This document shows positions 36,001 through 51,000 of a DNA stretch of 64,000 nucleotides, piece by piece. Below the pieces are notes generated by a model. The model made no database searches, had not been told where the DNA came from, and worked only from the letters and a program-made list of their open reading frames with translations. The DNA is from Corella eumyota (lineage: Eukaryota > Chordata > Ascidiacea > Phlebobranchia > Corellidae): the NCBI GenBank assembly GCA_963082875.1, contig OY720098.1, positions 18,228,001-18,292,000 of the forward strand, written 5' to 3'. Every line of letters begins with the position of its first letter. Position 1 is the stretch's first letter. Both the position numbers and the translations under genes were made by a program.

Positions 36001-39000
36001 TTTATGCTTGTTGTATACATATTAATACTTCACCTTTTCTATATAGTTTCGACTAATTTCAAAAAAATTAAAAAATATTAATATGTTTTTTACAGTGAAG
36101 CTAGCTCACCTATCTTAGTTGTATGTTACACAAACCATGCCTTGGACCAATTCTTGGAAGGCATTGCCCAATTTCATTCTGATGGAATTGTTAGAGTTGG
36201 TGGAAGATGTAAAACAGAGAGTTTACAAAAATACAGTTTGAGAAATCTTAAACAGGCTGCTGGTTCCTCAAAAATGCAGAAAAAAACAATGTGGGAACAC
36301 TTTAGTAAGCCTTTTTATTTTTTCAGGTTCTTAACATAACAGTAAAGCAATAATAATAAAGCACTATTAAATAAAATAAACAATATAATTAAATACCGGC
36401 AGCGTGGTGTAGTGGTAAGAACACTTGCTACACCACTATGAGGTCGTGGGTTCAATCCCCACTGATCTCATGCTGTAGCGTCCTTGAGTAAGGTGCTATA
36501 AACGGTATGAACTCCTGCTGAGCCAGCACTTAATCAGCAGCATAATTACTGGGCAAATATAATCTATAATATCCCAAACTGCCACAGGCAACTCGAGACT
36601 GGGTCGGAGTAACTGATGTTACTTCATGCATTTTTGACTTTCCCACATCGAGGATAAAGATTCGACTTTTCCACATCGATGATAAAGATATATACAAAAA
36701 AAAAGTACTATTAAAATACGAAGATTTCTTTTTTTTTGAACATGTTATATCTTTCATCCTTATACTTTTGTTGTTTTAATGCTTGTTAATATACATTATT
36801 TAAAGGGGATAGAGATGACATTAAATATAAGATGGAGGATGATAAAAGGGTTTTAGAAACAACAAGAAAGAAACTTTTGCAATGGCAATTTTTTCAGGGC
36901 GTATTGTCTCCACATGTACAAAGACAGATACAAGGTAAGTTCTATGATTAAGATAGAAACCGACAGCATTGTCTAGTGGTTAGAGCACTTGTCTTCACTA
37001 CATGAAGTCTTGGGCTAGATCCAAACTGATCTAATGCTGTAGTGCCTTTGAGTCGGGCGCTATAAATTGTATAAACTCCTGCTGAGTCAACACGTTAAGT
37101 CAACAACCCTTTCTATATGGGAATTTAAAAAATTACCTTTTTTAGTTTTTTGCAAATTATTTTACTTCTTTTACCAACCTCGCTTATATTTCTTGATTAT
37201 TATTCAGTCACAAACATCAGAATAGAGGAATGGTTGGAAATAACAGAATCAAATAAACCTGACAACTTTTATTCCACATTATTAAAAGGTAATTTAGATG
37301 TGTTAAAAATGTAAATGTTTATTTTCTGGATAGGCGAAGCAAATAAATTAAGGAAGTTGTTTTAGCAATTGTTTTACTATTAAGACTCTAATTTAAATAA
37401 TTAAAGTTGTATTTTCAATGGGCCTAAATGTTAAATTTTTTTCAGTTAAAAAATAAGCAATTTTAGGTGCAGCAATTGGTGCACTTGGTTTTGTTGCATA
37501 AGATTCTGGGTTCAATCCCAACTGCTTCTATGCTGTAGTTTTTATTTGAGGCGCATAATCGATATGAACTTCTACTGGGTGGCGTATAATCGATATGGGA
37601 GGCGTATAATCGATATGAACTTTCTAATACATATTAGCAAATAACTGATTGAGAAATTATGTTCTATAATATTTTAAACTGTCAAAGTTCACTTAAAACT
37701 GGGTCAGCGTTACAAACGTTACACTATGTTTGGGTTGTTAAGTCGGTTTTACCGCACTGTGAGTAAATGAATACAAAAACAAATTACTTTCATTTTAAAC
37801 AGATATTTTTTATTTTTTTAACAGAAGTTTTGTTGACGCTTTGTAGAAAAATCGGAAAAGATTATGATGTTAACCATATACTGCAAGCCGTAGATTGTCT
37901 TGGTAAATAAATTTAGTAGATAATTAAAATTATCTAATCATAAAGTTTTGAATAAATAAAAAATGCTGACTTAATTTTCTAATTTCTACTATTTTTGTTA
38001 TTACTTATGTAATATTAATATTTTTACTTTTCGATATAAATGTATTTTAAGTTCGGCAGCGTGGTAGTGGTAGAAGCACTTTCTACACCACCATGAGGTT
38101 TAATCCCCACTGCTCTCATGTTGTAGTGCTCTTGAGTAAGGTGGTTTTAATGGTATGAACTCCTGCTGAGCCAGCACTTTATCAGCAGCATAATTACTGG
38201 GCAATTATAATCTCTATAATATCCCAAACTGCCACAGGCAAATCGAGACTGGGTCAGGGTAACAAATGTTACTCTATGTTTAGGTCGCGCATTTGACCTT
38301 CCCACATCGAGGATAAATATATTTACAAATAAAAATTAAAAACTTAAAATTTTTAAGGAACATTTGATCCTATAATAGTAGTACCTTGGATTATTAGCAA
38401 TTCACCTATTCCAAACTACAGATGGACTCAAAATCTATCAGGTAATTTTAAAAAGAATAAATTTATAATTTTCCAAGTTATGATTTTAATAGTTTTTTTT
38501 AATGTTTTTATCATTGACAAGAAAGTTAAATTTTATGTCCCAAACATAGAGTAACATTTTTTGTTTTCCTAAGCAAATGTTGATGCTACTTTAATTAGTC
38601 CATGCACAATAAAAAGGAAAAACATTACAAAAATATTTCGGTTAAAATAGATTTTGTTTTTCAGGTATAATTGGTAAGCAACTTCAAAGTTTAAAAATCC
38701 ATGATCACGTTTATAATAAGTTGGATGAAAGTGGATATCAGAAGGAAGAAGCTCAGTGTGCTGTTTATGTTACAGGTTCAACTTTTTTAAACACATCAGT
38801 TACTCCGACCCAGTCTCGAGTTGCCTGTGGCAGTTTGGGACATTATAGATTATAATTGCTCGGTAATTAAGCTGTTGATTATGTGCTGGCTCAGCAGGAG
38901 TTCATACCTTTTTAGCGCCTTACTCAAGGACGCTACAGCATGAGAGCAGTGGGGATTGAACCCACAAACACATGTGTGGTGTAGCAAGAGTTTTTACCAC

Positions 39001-42000
39001 TACACCACGCTGCCGGCTTAAACTTATTTCAAATTTAATTTTCTTCTGTAAAAATAACTATAAAAATTGAAAGCTGAATTATTTGAAATAGATTTTTTTT
39101 ACCGAAACTTAGGTTCAAGAAGTATTGAAAAACTTTTGGATTGGCTGGAAAAGATTAAAAAAGGTAAATTATGTTGTAATAATAGCATTATATTTCTCAT
39201 TGTACTTTTTTTGTATATATCTCTATCCTTAATGTGGGAAGGTCGATTGCGTGACCTTAACATAGAGTAACAACTGTTACCCCGACCCAGTCTCGAGTTG
39301 CCTGTGACAGTTCAAGATATTATAGATTGTAATTGCCCTATAATTATGCTGCTGATTGGATTTGGCTTAGCAGAAGTTCATACTGTTTATACAAATATTT
39401 TTAGATGCTGAGGACAGCCAAGATCTTGTGTTTGAAACTCAAAATTTTAATGTTGCTGAAGAATCAGAGTTTATACAAGAAATGCGAATGTTGGATATTG
39501 GTAAAAAATTTTATCTATATTATTTTAAAGTTTAAAAGGTCAAATGCAGCATATTCTTAATTAAGCCTAAATCACAACCTTGAATGAAAATCCATTGCAC
39601 AATTTATTCACCACTAACCTAATTACAACTGAAAAAGTAACTAAACAATTAAATTTTTTTTTTTTAATTTTTATTTTAAATAGATCATACTGATAGTGAA
39701 AGCAAACCTGTAAATTTTGAGTTCTTTAAATTATCTCAACTTCTTGTAGAAAGAATTTTTCTGAAAGACAATGCCAGCGGTAAATATTAAGTGTTTTTTA
39801 AATATTTATCCTCGATGTTGAAAGGTCGACTTTACAACCTAAACATATATAGATAATAATTGCCCAATAATTAAGCATCTGATTAAGTATTGGCTTAGCA
39901 TAAGTTCACACTATTTAAGTGCTTTACTTAAAGGGGCTACAGCATGAGAGCAGTGGGGATTAAACTCAGGACTTCAAGTAGTTAAGCTAAATGTTCTAAC
40001 GTCTACACAATGCTGCTGGCTGGTGCATAAGGACATTACAATAATTGAACTGCATTTTTCTATAATTATGAAAATGTTAAGCTCATAAAATTAAAAATGT
40101 TTATGTAATTTTAGCTGAGGGAAAGTGGACAAAAGTAAAACCGAACAGAAACAACATTAAAAAAAACTTGTTAAGAAAAGATATAATGTTGTCATCTCAA
40201 GTTCATCAAATTACAGATATTTTCAGCCTAACGCTTAATGATAGATGGAGACTGTACAGGTAATAGAATATAATTAAAATACTATATATATTATTGTATA
40301 TATTATTTGGAAGAATATAGCTTTTTAATTAATTTACATAAGAAAAAATTTCTTGTTGTTTAGATTAGATTATAAAAGTTATGAAATAATTAGGTTTTTT
40401 CCAAAATAAAAAATTTATTTTGTTTTTGCGCATTAATTTTTTTTTTTGTTTTTTCGCGCATTGAAGAATAATAAGATATATGGTAAATAATACAATAATG
40501 CAACGATAAAAAATGACAATAATTTTGACGATAAGTGTATTCGATTTATATAACAAATTTGCAAGTTTTTGTTTAATTTAAAATGTTGATTATATATTTC
40601 TTTTTTATTTTAGATATTGGATTAAAAAATGTCGCGAAGAAAAACAGGGCAATTTTTTTTTAAATCAAGTCAGGTACAATCAAGTCTGCAAACAAATTAA
40701 CGAATTACAACGCGACGAAGACTTGCAAATTTTGAAAAATGCTGATGTTATTGGGATGACCACCACTGGTGCTGCCAAGTACATGGATATTGTACAAAAA
40801 TTGCCGGCACGTATTTGAGTTGTGTTAAACATTAAAAGTTTTTGTTTATGTTGTAAAGTGTGCAACACAATTCTTATTTTTTAAAATTTTTTTTAAATAT
40901 ATATATCTTTATCCTCGATGTGGAAAAGTCGAATGCGCAACATAAACATAGAGAAACATCAGTTACTCCGACCCAGTATCAAGTTGCCTTTTGCATTTTG
41001 TGACATATTAGAATAAAAATGCCGGATAATTAAGCTGCTGATTAAGTATTGTCTCAGCAGGAGTTTATACCATTTATAGCGAAATACTCGAGAGTGCTAC
41101 AGCGTGATAGCAGTGGGAATCAAACCCAGGACCTTATGAAGTGAAGCCAAGTGTTTTGACCAATACACCCTGCTGTCAGTTAACCACACAAATTTGGTAT
41201 GGGTATAAATTTTATACATTTTTTTAAACACAGACTAAGGTTGTGATAGTAGAAGAGGCAGCAGAAGTTCTAGAAGCACACATTGTCACGGCGATGCCAA
41301 AATCAACCGAACATCTTATTCTTATTGGTGATCATCAGCAACTTAAACCCTCTCCTACAGTTTATGAATTGGCGAAAAAATACCATCTTGATATTTCATT
41401 GTTTGAAAGAATGGTAACTTCTTATTTTATTTATTCAAACATTTATATTTATATACTATTGTTTTAAAGAACACTTGCTACACCACACATGAGGCCGTGG
41501 TTTTAATCCCCACTGATCTCATGCTGTAGCGCCCTTGAGTAAGGCGCTATAATCGGTATATGAACTCCTGCTGAGCCAGCACTTAATCAGCAGTATAATT
41601 ACCGAGCAATTATAATCTATATATGATCTTAAACTGCTAAAGGTATCTTAAGACTGGGTCAGGGTAACTGATGTTACTCTATGTTTAGGTCGGCATTCGA
41701 CCTCTCCACATTGAGGATAAAGATATATACAAAAAAAAGTCACTTAGCATTCGATATACGACTAAGATATAAAAAAAATTGGTCAATAATTATCAAATCT
41801 GAAATAGGAATGTCTAGTCTGTGAAGTCACTGTTTTTACATTAAAATTAACAAAATTTTCAAAATAACATTACTGCCTAGTTCTTTACATAGGTTTTTTA
41901 AATTAAACAATTCGTTGTAGATTACAAACGGTATACCTTATTCTAAACTTTCTTTGCAACATCGTATGAGACCTCAAATAGCAGATTTACTGAGAATTGA

Positions 42001-45000
42001 TATTTACGACAACTTAAGAGATAATGATAATGTGAAACAATATGAAAGTGTCAAAGGGGTTCAAAAGGATGTTTACTTCATAACACACGATGAAATGGAG
42101 AACAATGTTAAAGATGGCAGAAGCAAGGTAAACAAATAACTTTTTAAGTTAATTAAAGTTATCAAATGTTAAATTAACCTGGATATCTTTTTTACATTTA
42201 TCCTCGATTTGGGAAGCTTAATATCATGTCCTAAACATAGAGTAACATCATTTACCCCGACCTAATTTTAAGTTGCCTTTGGTAGTTAAGATAATATTGA
42301 TTTTTACCTAATTATAAGCTGCTAATTAAGTATTGGCTCAGCAATGAATTAATACAGTTTTTAGCGCCTTACTCAAGGGTGCTACAGCCTAAAAGCAATA
42401 GGAATTGAACCCAGAACCTCATGTAGTAAAGACAAATGTTCTGACTTTAACTTATTTAATTTTTTTTCAAAAATAAGGCTGAAAACTGCACTTAAACTAA
42501 TTTTAGTTCTTTTAAACTTGCTTTTAAAATGTAAAATTAGTTTTAAATGTAAAATTAGTTTTTCTTAAAATGTAAAATTAGTTTTTTTTTTTTTTTTTGT
42601 TTTTCTTAAATAATCAATAAAAATAACTATGTTTAAAAGGTGAATGACCATGAAGCTTCATACCTAACAGCCTTGTGTTTACATTTATTACATCAAGGCT
42701 ATCTACCCAGTGAGATTACCATACTGGCAGCTTACACAGGTATTTAAACATTTTATCAATATTTTGTTTCGTTTTATAGAAAAAATGATTACTTAGTGGA
42801 AGTTTATTAACATTGAATGAATTTTTTGGGATAGGTCAACTTCTTGCATTTAAAAGGCTTATGAAATCTGATCAGTTTAAAGGTGTTTATGTGACTGCTA
42901 TTGATAATTACCAAGGGGAGGAAAATGAGATAATTCTACTTTCACTTGTAAGGAGTAATGATGCGGTAAGTTGAAATTGTTTTGCACATATATAGTTCCT
43001 TATTTAAACAGTATATTTTTTCTTGTGTGTATCTTTATTCTCGATGTGGAAACGTCGAACCTTAACACAGGGTAACATCAGTTACTCCGACCCAGTCTTG
43101 AGTTGCCTGTGGCAGTTTGGGATATTATAGAGACTATAATTCCCCGGTAATTATGCTGCTGATTAAATGCTTGCTCAGCAGGAGTTTATAGCACCTTACT
43201 CAAGAGCGCTACAGCATGAGAGCAGTGGGGATTGAACCCACGACCTCATGGTGGTGTAGCAAGTGTTTTTACCACTACACCACGCTGCCGGTTATATGAC
43301 ATAGTATGGATTAAACTAATGACTATAAGTGGTGTCTCTTCGTTTTACCGGGATATTATTTTTGTAAAAATGAAGTATTTCAGATGAGTTTAAATTTTTT
43401 TACTATTTTTTAAGGGTAAAATTGGATTTTTGAGCATTGAAAATCGGATTTGTGTAGCTTTATCAAGAGCTAAAAAGGGCTTGTACTGTATCGGAAACTT
43501 TACCGTGAGCAAAAAAATAATTTTTATTTCCAAACAAAGTTTTATAAATCTGAAATTTTTTTTTTAATAAATTTTATCAACATTTTAAATTTTTCTATAA
43601 TTTTTAAAAAAATTTTTTAATAAATTTTTAGTAACATTTTAATGCATATTTTTGTGTGTTTAAAGCTTTTGCAAGAAAAAAGTAAGTTCTGGTGCAATAT
43701 AGTTAAAAAGTTAGAAGAGGACGGGTCCTTTGGCGATGCATTACCAATGCAATGTTACAATCATAAGGATTTTATCCGCTTGGCAAAATATGATAAAGAT
43801 TTTCAGAAATTTCCAGAAGGTAATTGGTTTTAAAATAATTGCAGTACAAAATATACAAACAGTTTAATGTAAATTGCTTGAGGTTAAATGATCAAAAAAA
43901 TTACTGTGCATTCTTTTTATATTGGACACAATAGGCCTTGGGTTTAATTTCCAGTGCTTAAATGTTTTTTTTTTGTATTATTCTCGATGTGGAAAGGTTT
44001 AATGCGCGACTTAAACATAGAGTAACATCAGTTACTTTAACCCAGTCCCGAGTTGCCTGTGGCAGTTTGGGATATTATAGAGATTATAATTGCCTGATTA
44101 TTATGCTGCTGATTAAGTGCTGGCTTAGCAGGAGTTTATACCTTTTATAGCGCCTTACTTAAGATTGAACCCACAACCTCATGGTTGTGTAGAAAGTGTT
44201 CTGTGTTCAATGTTGTAGCTTACAACTGGTAAGGTTAGCAGGATTTTACTTAGGCCATATATCTTGTCAAATTTTTTTGAAACTGCCAAATCACTTAAGG
44301 ACTGGGCTGTGGTAACAAAAGTTACTCTTTAAAGTTAACCCTTTTATGTTAGGAATAATAAAATATAAAGAATTCATTAAGTTTTTTTATTTTTGTCCAT
44401 TTTTGTTTAGGTGGATGTGGTAAGGTATGTGTGTTCAGATTGCAATGTGGGCACACTTGTTCAAGATGTTGTCATGCCGACGATCCAGAGCACCAGAAGT
44501 TGCCGTGCAGGAAACCTTGTTTAAAAAAATGTTCTTTTGGACATAAATGTAAAGCAAGATGTTCGCAAATTTGCCCTCTGTGTACAAAAAAAGTTGACAA
44601 GGTAATTATTTAAAATTTTGTTTATAAATACTTCGTTTATATTCAAGTTGAAAATAAATATTGATATAAGTAGAAGTTTTGCTTTTGTTAGACTTTTCTT
44701 TATGTTACAAGGCAAGTTTTAAATTTTTTTTTTATTAAAGATTTTTTTATTTTCTAATGAAAAAAAAATTTTCTTTGACATTTTGGTTTTCTTGTTTGTC
44801 TGATAATATTGCTTTTTATTAATTTTTAGTAAGCTATTATCTATAAAGAAAAAAAATTAAATAACTTCATATTGTTTGTCAATTAAAATTTAAACTTTAA
44901 AATGTTAAATAAAATACAATGTCCTAATCTTTAGCTGCTCATTACTTTTTGCTTTTTTTCATAAATGTTTTTTTTAACTTTTCAATGTATTTTAAGATGA

Positions 45001-48000
45001 TGCCAAACTGTGGTCATACACAAAAAATGGAATGCAACAAAGATGCAAGTGAAGTGAAATGTGCTCAACTAGTTTCTGGTAACAATCTTTTTTGTTTATT
45101 TGTATATGTTTAACTGAACGTAATATGGCTAACATCACAGCTTATATATTACATTACTTTTTTTACTCCAACACAATCTTAAGTTTCTTTTGCTTTGTTT
45201 GGTTAATGTTAATAATCTTAGGACCTTTTGTTAAAATACCACATGTTTATGGGTGTACATTTTAGAAGTATATTTATATTTGCAAATATATTTATCTTCT
45301 TTTAAAATTAAAGACCGGCAAAGTCTAATTTTAAGTTTTATTCTACAAATATTTAAATCTTACAATTAATACGAATTCATTATCAGATAGCTTTAATTTT
45401 TTGGACAAAATTCAATTAATTTTTTTAATTTTGTTTTAAGTTGACTTAAAATGTGGCCACCGCAAATTGGTTGAATGTTATCGATCAAACCAAGTCTATG
45501 ATGTCACAATGTGTACTGAACCTTGTAGTGATATGCTGGATTGTGGGCATTTATGCAAGGGAAATTGTAGAGATTGTTTACAGGTAAGGTTTTCCATTTT
45601 TCTTTAATTTACTTTATAAATTTACCTTATAAAACCGACAGCGCTGTGTAATTGTAAGAACACTGGCTACACCACCATGAGGTGGTGGGCTCTTGAGTAA
45701 GGTGCTATAAACGGTATAAACTCCTGCTGAGCCAGCACTTAATCAGAAGCATAATTACCAGGCAATTATAATCTATATAATATCCCAAACTGCCACAGAC
45801 AACTCGAGACTGGGTCGGAGTAATTGATGTTACTCTATGTTTAAGTCGCGCATTCGACTTTCCCACATAGAGGATAAACAGGTATATATAAAAAAAAAAT
45901 TATGTTGGCTTGACAGAATAACCTTACCTTTCATTAGCTTGGTATGGTCTTATGATGACTTTGCCTGTTTTATATATTGTACCTGATAATATTTTCTAAT
46001 TGATAGTCCCCGTAGTTTTTAAAGTTTAATGTAGGTATACCAGCTTTAAAACTTTATTTTGTTGAGAAATAAAATTAAATAAAATTATGTTTTTTGGCAT
46101 GAGTATAGTGCACCATTTACTTAAACATCAGCTTGTTTTTAGTTTTTAAAATTCATGGTAACTTGACAAAATTAATAAAAAATCTTAACTTGTAAACAGG
46201 TTTAAATGCACATAAAATCACTTCTCCGGCATTTTTAATACACACTTAATGTTTAATTTACTATTTCTGTTTTTATTAGGGATGCCTTCACAAAAGATGT
46301 CAGCAAAATTGTAAAGAGGAATTATTCTGTGGACATATTTGCAAAGAAAAGTGTTCAAGTAAATGTCCTCCCTGTCTTAAAAAATGTGATAATGTTTGTG
46401 AGCATAGTTCTTGCCCAGAAAAGTGCTCAAAACCTTGTTCATTATGCAGGTGTTTAAATTATTTTATGTTTTTGTTAACTCAAAATATTTTATTTATTTT
46501 TCTTTGATGTTGAAGGGCGTCTTCACAGCCTAAACATAGAGTGACATTTGTTACCACAATTCAATGTTAAACTAACTTTGGCAGTTTGGAATATTAATAA
46601 TTAATAATTGCTCGATAATTAAGCTGCTGTTGGTTAGTTTTTAGCATGGCAGAAGTTTATACTGTTTTTAGCACCTTAATCAACGTTGCTACTGTAAGAA
46701 ACAGTGGAAAGCAAACCCAGGGCCTCATGTAGTGTGGCATTAAACATAACACCCTTTATTCCAAAAAAGATTTTAAACTGGCAGCGTGGTGTAGTGTTAA
46801 GAACATTTGCTACATCACACATAAGGTCGTGGGTTCAATCCCCACTGATAGCGCTATAAACGGTATGAACTCCTGCTGAGTCATCACTCAATCAGCAGTA
46901 TAATTATTGAGCTATTATAATCTATAATATGCCAAACTGCCACAGGCAACTTGAACTGGGTTGAAGTAACTGATGTTGCGCATTTGACTTTTCTACATCG
47001 AGGATAAAAATATATACAAAAAAAATAAATAAATTTCATTATGTTATGAAAAAGAGTTGTGTTTTTGTTTTGCTTAAGAAGTTAATTTTATTTGCAGTGA
47101 AAAATGTAAGTGGAAATGTGGACACTATGTTTGTGGGCAGTTGTGCAGTGAACCTTGTGACAGAGCAACTTGTGATTTACCATGTCCCAAAAAGGTAAAC
47201 AAACCTAATATATAATGTGTCAATTTTGCATACTGTTTTAAAGTTCAATTTTCAAATAATGCAAACATGTTTTAAATCTTTTGTTTAAATTTACCCTTTT
47301 TTATTCTTTTTTTGAATATTTGAATTTACCTTTTTTTAATCAAACTATTTTTTAATGCCTAACATTTTAATTTTGATGTCCTTGAAAAAGATTTTAACAG
47401 TTACTAATATTGCTAAGCACAAAAGCAATCAGAACGTAATTGATTAGGTAATACTTTATGGTAAACTGACAAAGGTAACTCTAGACCAGCTTAGCATTTT
47501 ACATTACTCCAGGTTAAGGCAGTCTATGAAGCTCAAATTAATAAATATATAATATTTTTAGTGGTTAGATTTTGTCTTTTAGGAAATTAATATTTTAATT
47601 ATTAATTTAAGTTAAATTGTGGTCATCCTTGCATTGGTTTGTGTGGGGAAATTTGTCCAAAGATTTGTGGAGTTTGTAGCAAACTAATTGGACAACATGA
47701 TTTCTTTAATCAAAAAATCACAGAAAACACGCGGTAAAATTTTAAAAGTTTTTAACATAACACATAAAGGTAGTGGAAATCAAACTCAGGATTTATACTC
47801 TTTTTAAAGCGAAGGATCCTAGGTTTGATTTCCATTACTATCTTGTCTTATAACACGACTTAAACATAGAGTTACATCAGTTACCCAGATCTAACCAGCA
47901 GCGTGTTGTAGTGGCAAGAACACTTTCTTCACCACTATGAGGTCAAGGGTTTAATCCCCACTGCTTTCATGCTGTAACGCCCTTATGTAAGGCGCTATAA

Positions 48001-51000
48001 ATGGTATGAACTCCTGCTGAGCCAGCACTTAATCAGCAGCATAATTATCGGGAAATTATAATTTATAATATCCCAAACTGCCACAGGCAACTCGAGACTG
48101 GGTCGAAGTAACTTGTTACTCTATGTTTAAGTTGCGCATTTGACTTTTCCACATCGAGGATAAAGATATATACAAAAAAATCTAGTCTTTTGGGATTTAA
48201 AGCTTTTATTAAAAAATATTCTGGAAATGCTTTTGAAATATTTTGATAACTTTCTTTTTATGTTATAAACATTCTAGGTTTGTGCAATTGGACTGCAAGC
48301 ATCTATTTGAATACAAGAAGTTGGATAAGTACATGTTACAACCTGATATATATGGTAAACCTGCTAAAGTCACAGAGGAGTTAAAGAAATGCCCACAATG
48401 TCAAGTTGTGATTCGTACTACTAGAAGATATGGTCGTATTTTGAAAAAGCAAATGAGGTAATGAATCCTTTTTTTTAATCTTTTTTTTGTATATATATTT
48501 ATCCTTGATGTGGGAAGGTTGAATGTGCGATCTAAACATAGATTAACAACTGTTACCCCAATCTAGTCTCGAGTTGTCTCAAGCAGTTTGTGATATTATA
48601 TAGATTACAATTGCCAAGTAATAATGCTACTAATTAAGTGCTGGTTCAGTAGGAGTTTATATCGTTTATAACGCCTTAATCAAAGGCGCTACAGCATTAG
48701 ATCCGTGGGGATTGAACCCACGACTTCATGGTGGTGTAGCAAGTGTTCTTACTACTACACCACGTTGCCGGTCAACTACAAAAAGTTATGGCTTCCATTC
48801 AGCCCAAAAAACATTTGGCATATTAAAAATCGGGCAATTATGATCAATAATATTTTAAGCTAATAAAGTCAATTCAATTCTGGTAGGGGTTCAAATGTTA
48901 CTCTATGTTAAAGCTGTAAAGTCGCTTTCAATTTAAAAAATAAATAAATTAGTTTAAATTTTAAAATCAAAAAATTAGTTTAAATTTCTGAATTTCAAAA
49001 ATTATAAAAAAATAAATTTAAGAACAATATTTTTCAGAATAATAAATGACAGGAAGATGAAGGAATATGGCGATGTTGAAAGTTTACAAGTCAAGATTTC
49101 TGTATTGATGGAAAAAATTACACAAATTTACAATGCCACAGAAAATTATGATTATTTACAAAAAGGAAGAAATTGGGAAAAAATGCTAAAAGATGAGGTA
49201 TAGTTTTACTAATAAAATAAGTAATTTATTGTTGATCTCAATACCAAACGTTGGGCTGAACTTATAGCCAAAAAGTAATTTTTTTTACATTTATTTATTC
49301 TTGATGTAAAAAGGTCGACTTTACATCCTAAGCATAGAGTGACATCAGTTACCCTGACCCAGTCTCGAGTTGCCTTTGGCAGTTTGAGATATTATAGATT
49401 ATATATAATAAATATGCTGCTGATTAAGTATTGGCTCAGCAGGAGTTTACACTGTTTGTAGCACCTTACTTAAGGGCGTTACAGCATGAAATTAGTGGGG
49501 ATCGAACTTAGGACCTAATGTTGTGATGTATAATGTCTTTAATTATAGCGCTACTTTACACTATTTAATGTCTAATAAAGGTTGACATTTTGTTTATCTT
49601 GTTACTTTTATGCTACATTTATGGTTGTTAATTGTTTAATAAATTTTACTTTTTAAAGAGTTCAACACAAGTAGAATTGGTTGAAAAACAAATGGAAGCT
49701 TATGAAGCTCTTGATACATTCATTAAAGATATTGAAAACTTCGAGAAAGAACAAAGAACTGAAAAGTATCCAACTACCGCATTACGAGCTCTTACTTTAA
49801 AAATAAAATCAGGTAATTTTAAAAATTTCATTGGGAGCTTTTTTCGGAAAAAAGCTTAACTGGCAGCGTGGTGTTGTGGTTTGGCTTTACTACATGAGGT
49901 CCTGGATTCGATCCCCGCTGCTCTCATGCTGTAGCTCCCTCGAGTAAGGCGCTGTAAAAGATATAAACTCTTGTTGAGTCAACACTTAATCAGCAGCTTA
50001 ATATATGATATCCTAAACTGACGAAGGCAACTTGAGTCTGGGTTGGGGTAACTGATGTTACTCTATGTTTAGGTCGTGAAGTTGACCTTTTCACATCAAG
50101 GATAAAAAAATAAATGAATATTTATATTTTGTAGTTATGACAAAAAGAGTAAATTACTTTAAAAACTGGTTGCTCTTAACTCGGCAATTTTTCTTCGCAC
50201 AAGAAGAAGCTGACTTTAATTTGGAGGTTAACAGACTAAAAGATGTCCACAAACTGGTGTTCATTTGTGTTAAATTCGGGTAAGACATTTAACTAACTTA
50301 TATTCTAGAAGTAAGGTAGATTAACACAACCGGTAGCGTGGTGTAGTTGTTAGGGCTCTAAACATTATAACAAATGTATTTTTTCGCGCTGGTTTTACGT
50401 TGTAGCCACATTAAGTAAACAATGATAAAAAACGCCAGTTGGCAACACTTGGGGTTACTATACGACCTAAACATTGCGTAACAACTGTTACCTCGACCCA
50501 GTCTCGAGGTGCCTGTTGCAGTTTGGGATATTAGTTTATAGTGCCTTACTCTAGGGCGGTACAGAATGAGAGCAGTGGTAATTTATCAAACGACCTCATG
50601 GTGGTGTAGCAAGTGTTTTTACCACTACACCACGCTGCCGGTTAAAAAATATCAAAACTGGCAAAGTCAACTCTATACTAAGTAAAATCATTTTATTAGG
50701 CTGTGAAGTTAACTTTTTTGAAAATTTTTTAAGAATATTTTGTTTTATTTTTTCCAGGAATCATGACATTCAAGAAAATTTGGAAAGATTATGTGAACTT
50801 ATGGTTGATAATTTAACACCTTATGCTGCTTACAAGCGAACTCCAGCAAGACAGTTGCTATCTGATACTCTTGCCAATTGTACTTTAAAGGTATAACATA
50901 ATATATAATAAGTAGTATAGTTAAAAATGTCTAAAATAAATGAAAATAAGTGATGGTTTAAGTCTTTTTGAAACTAGTTTTGAATATTTTTAACCTTTTT

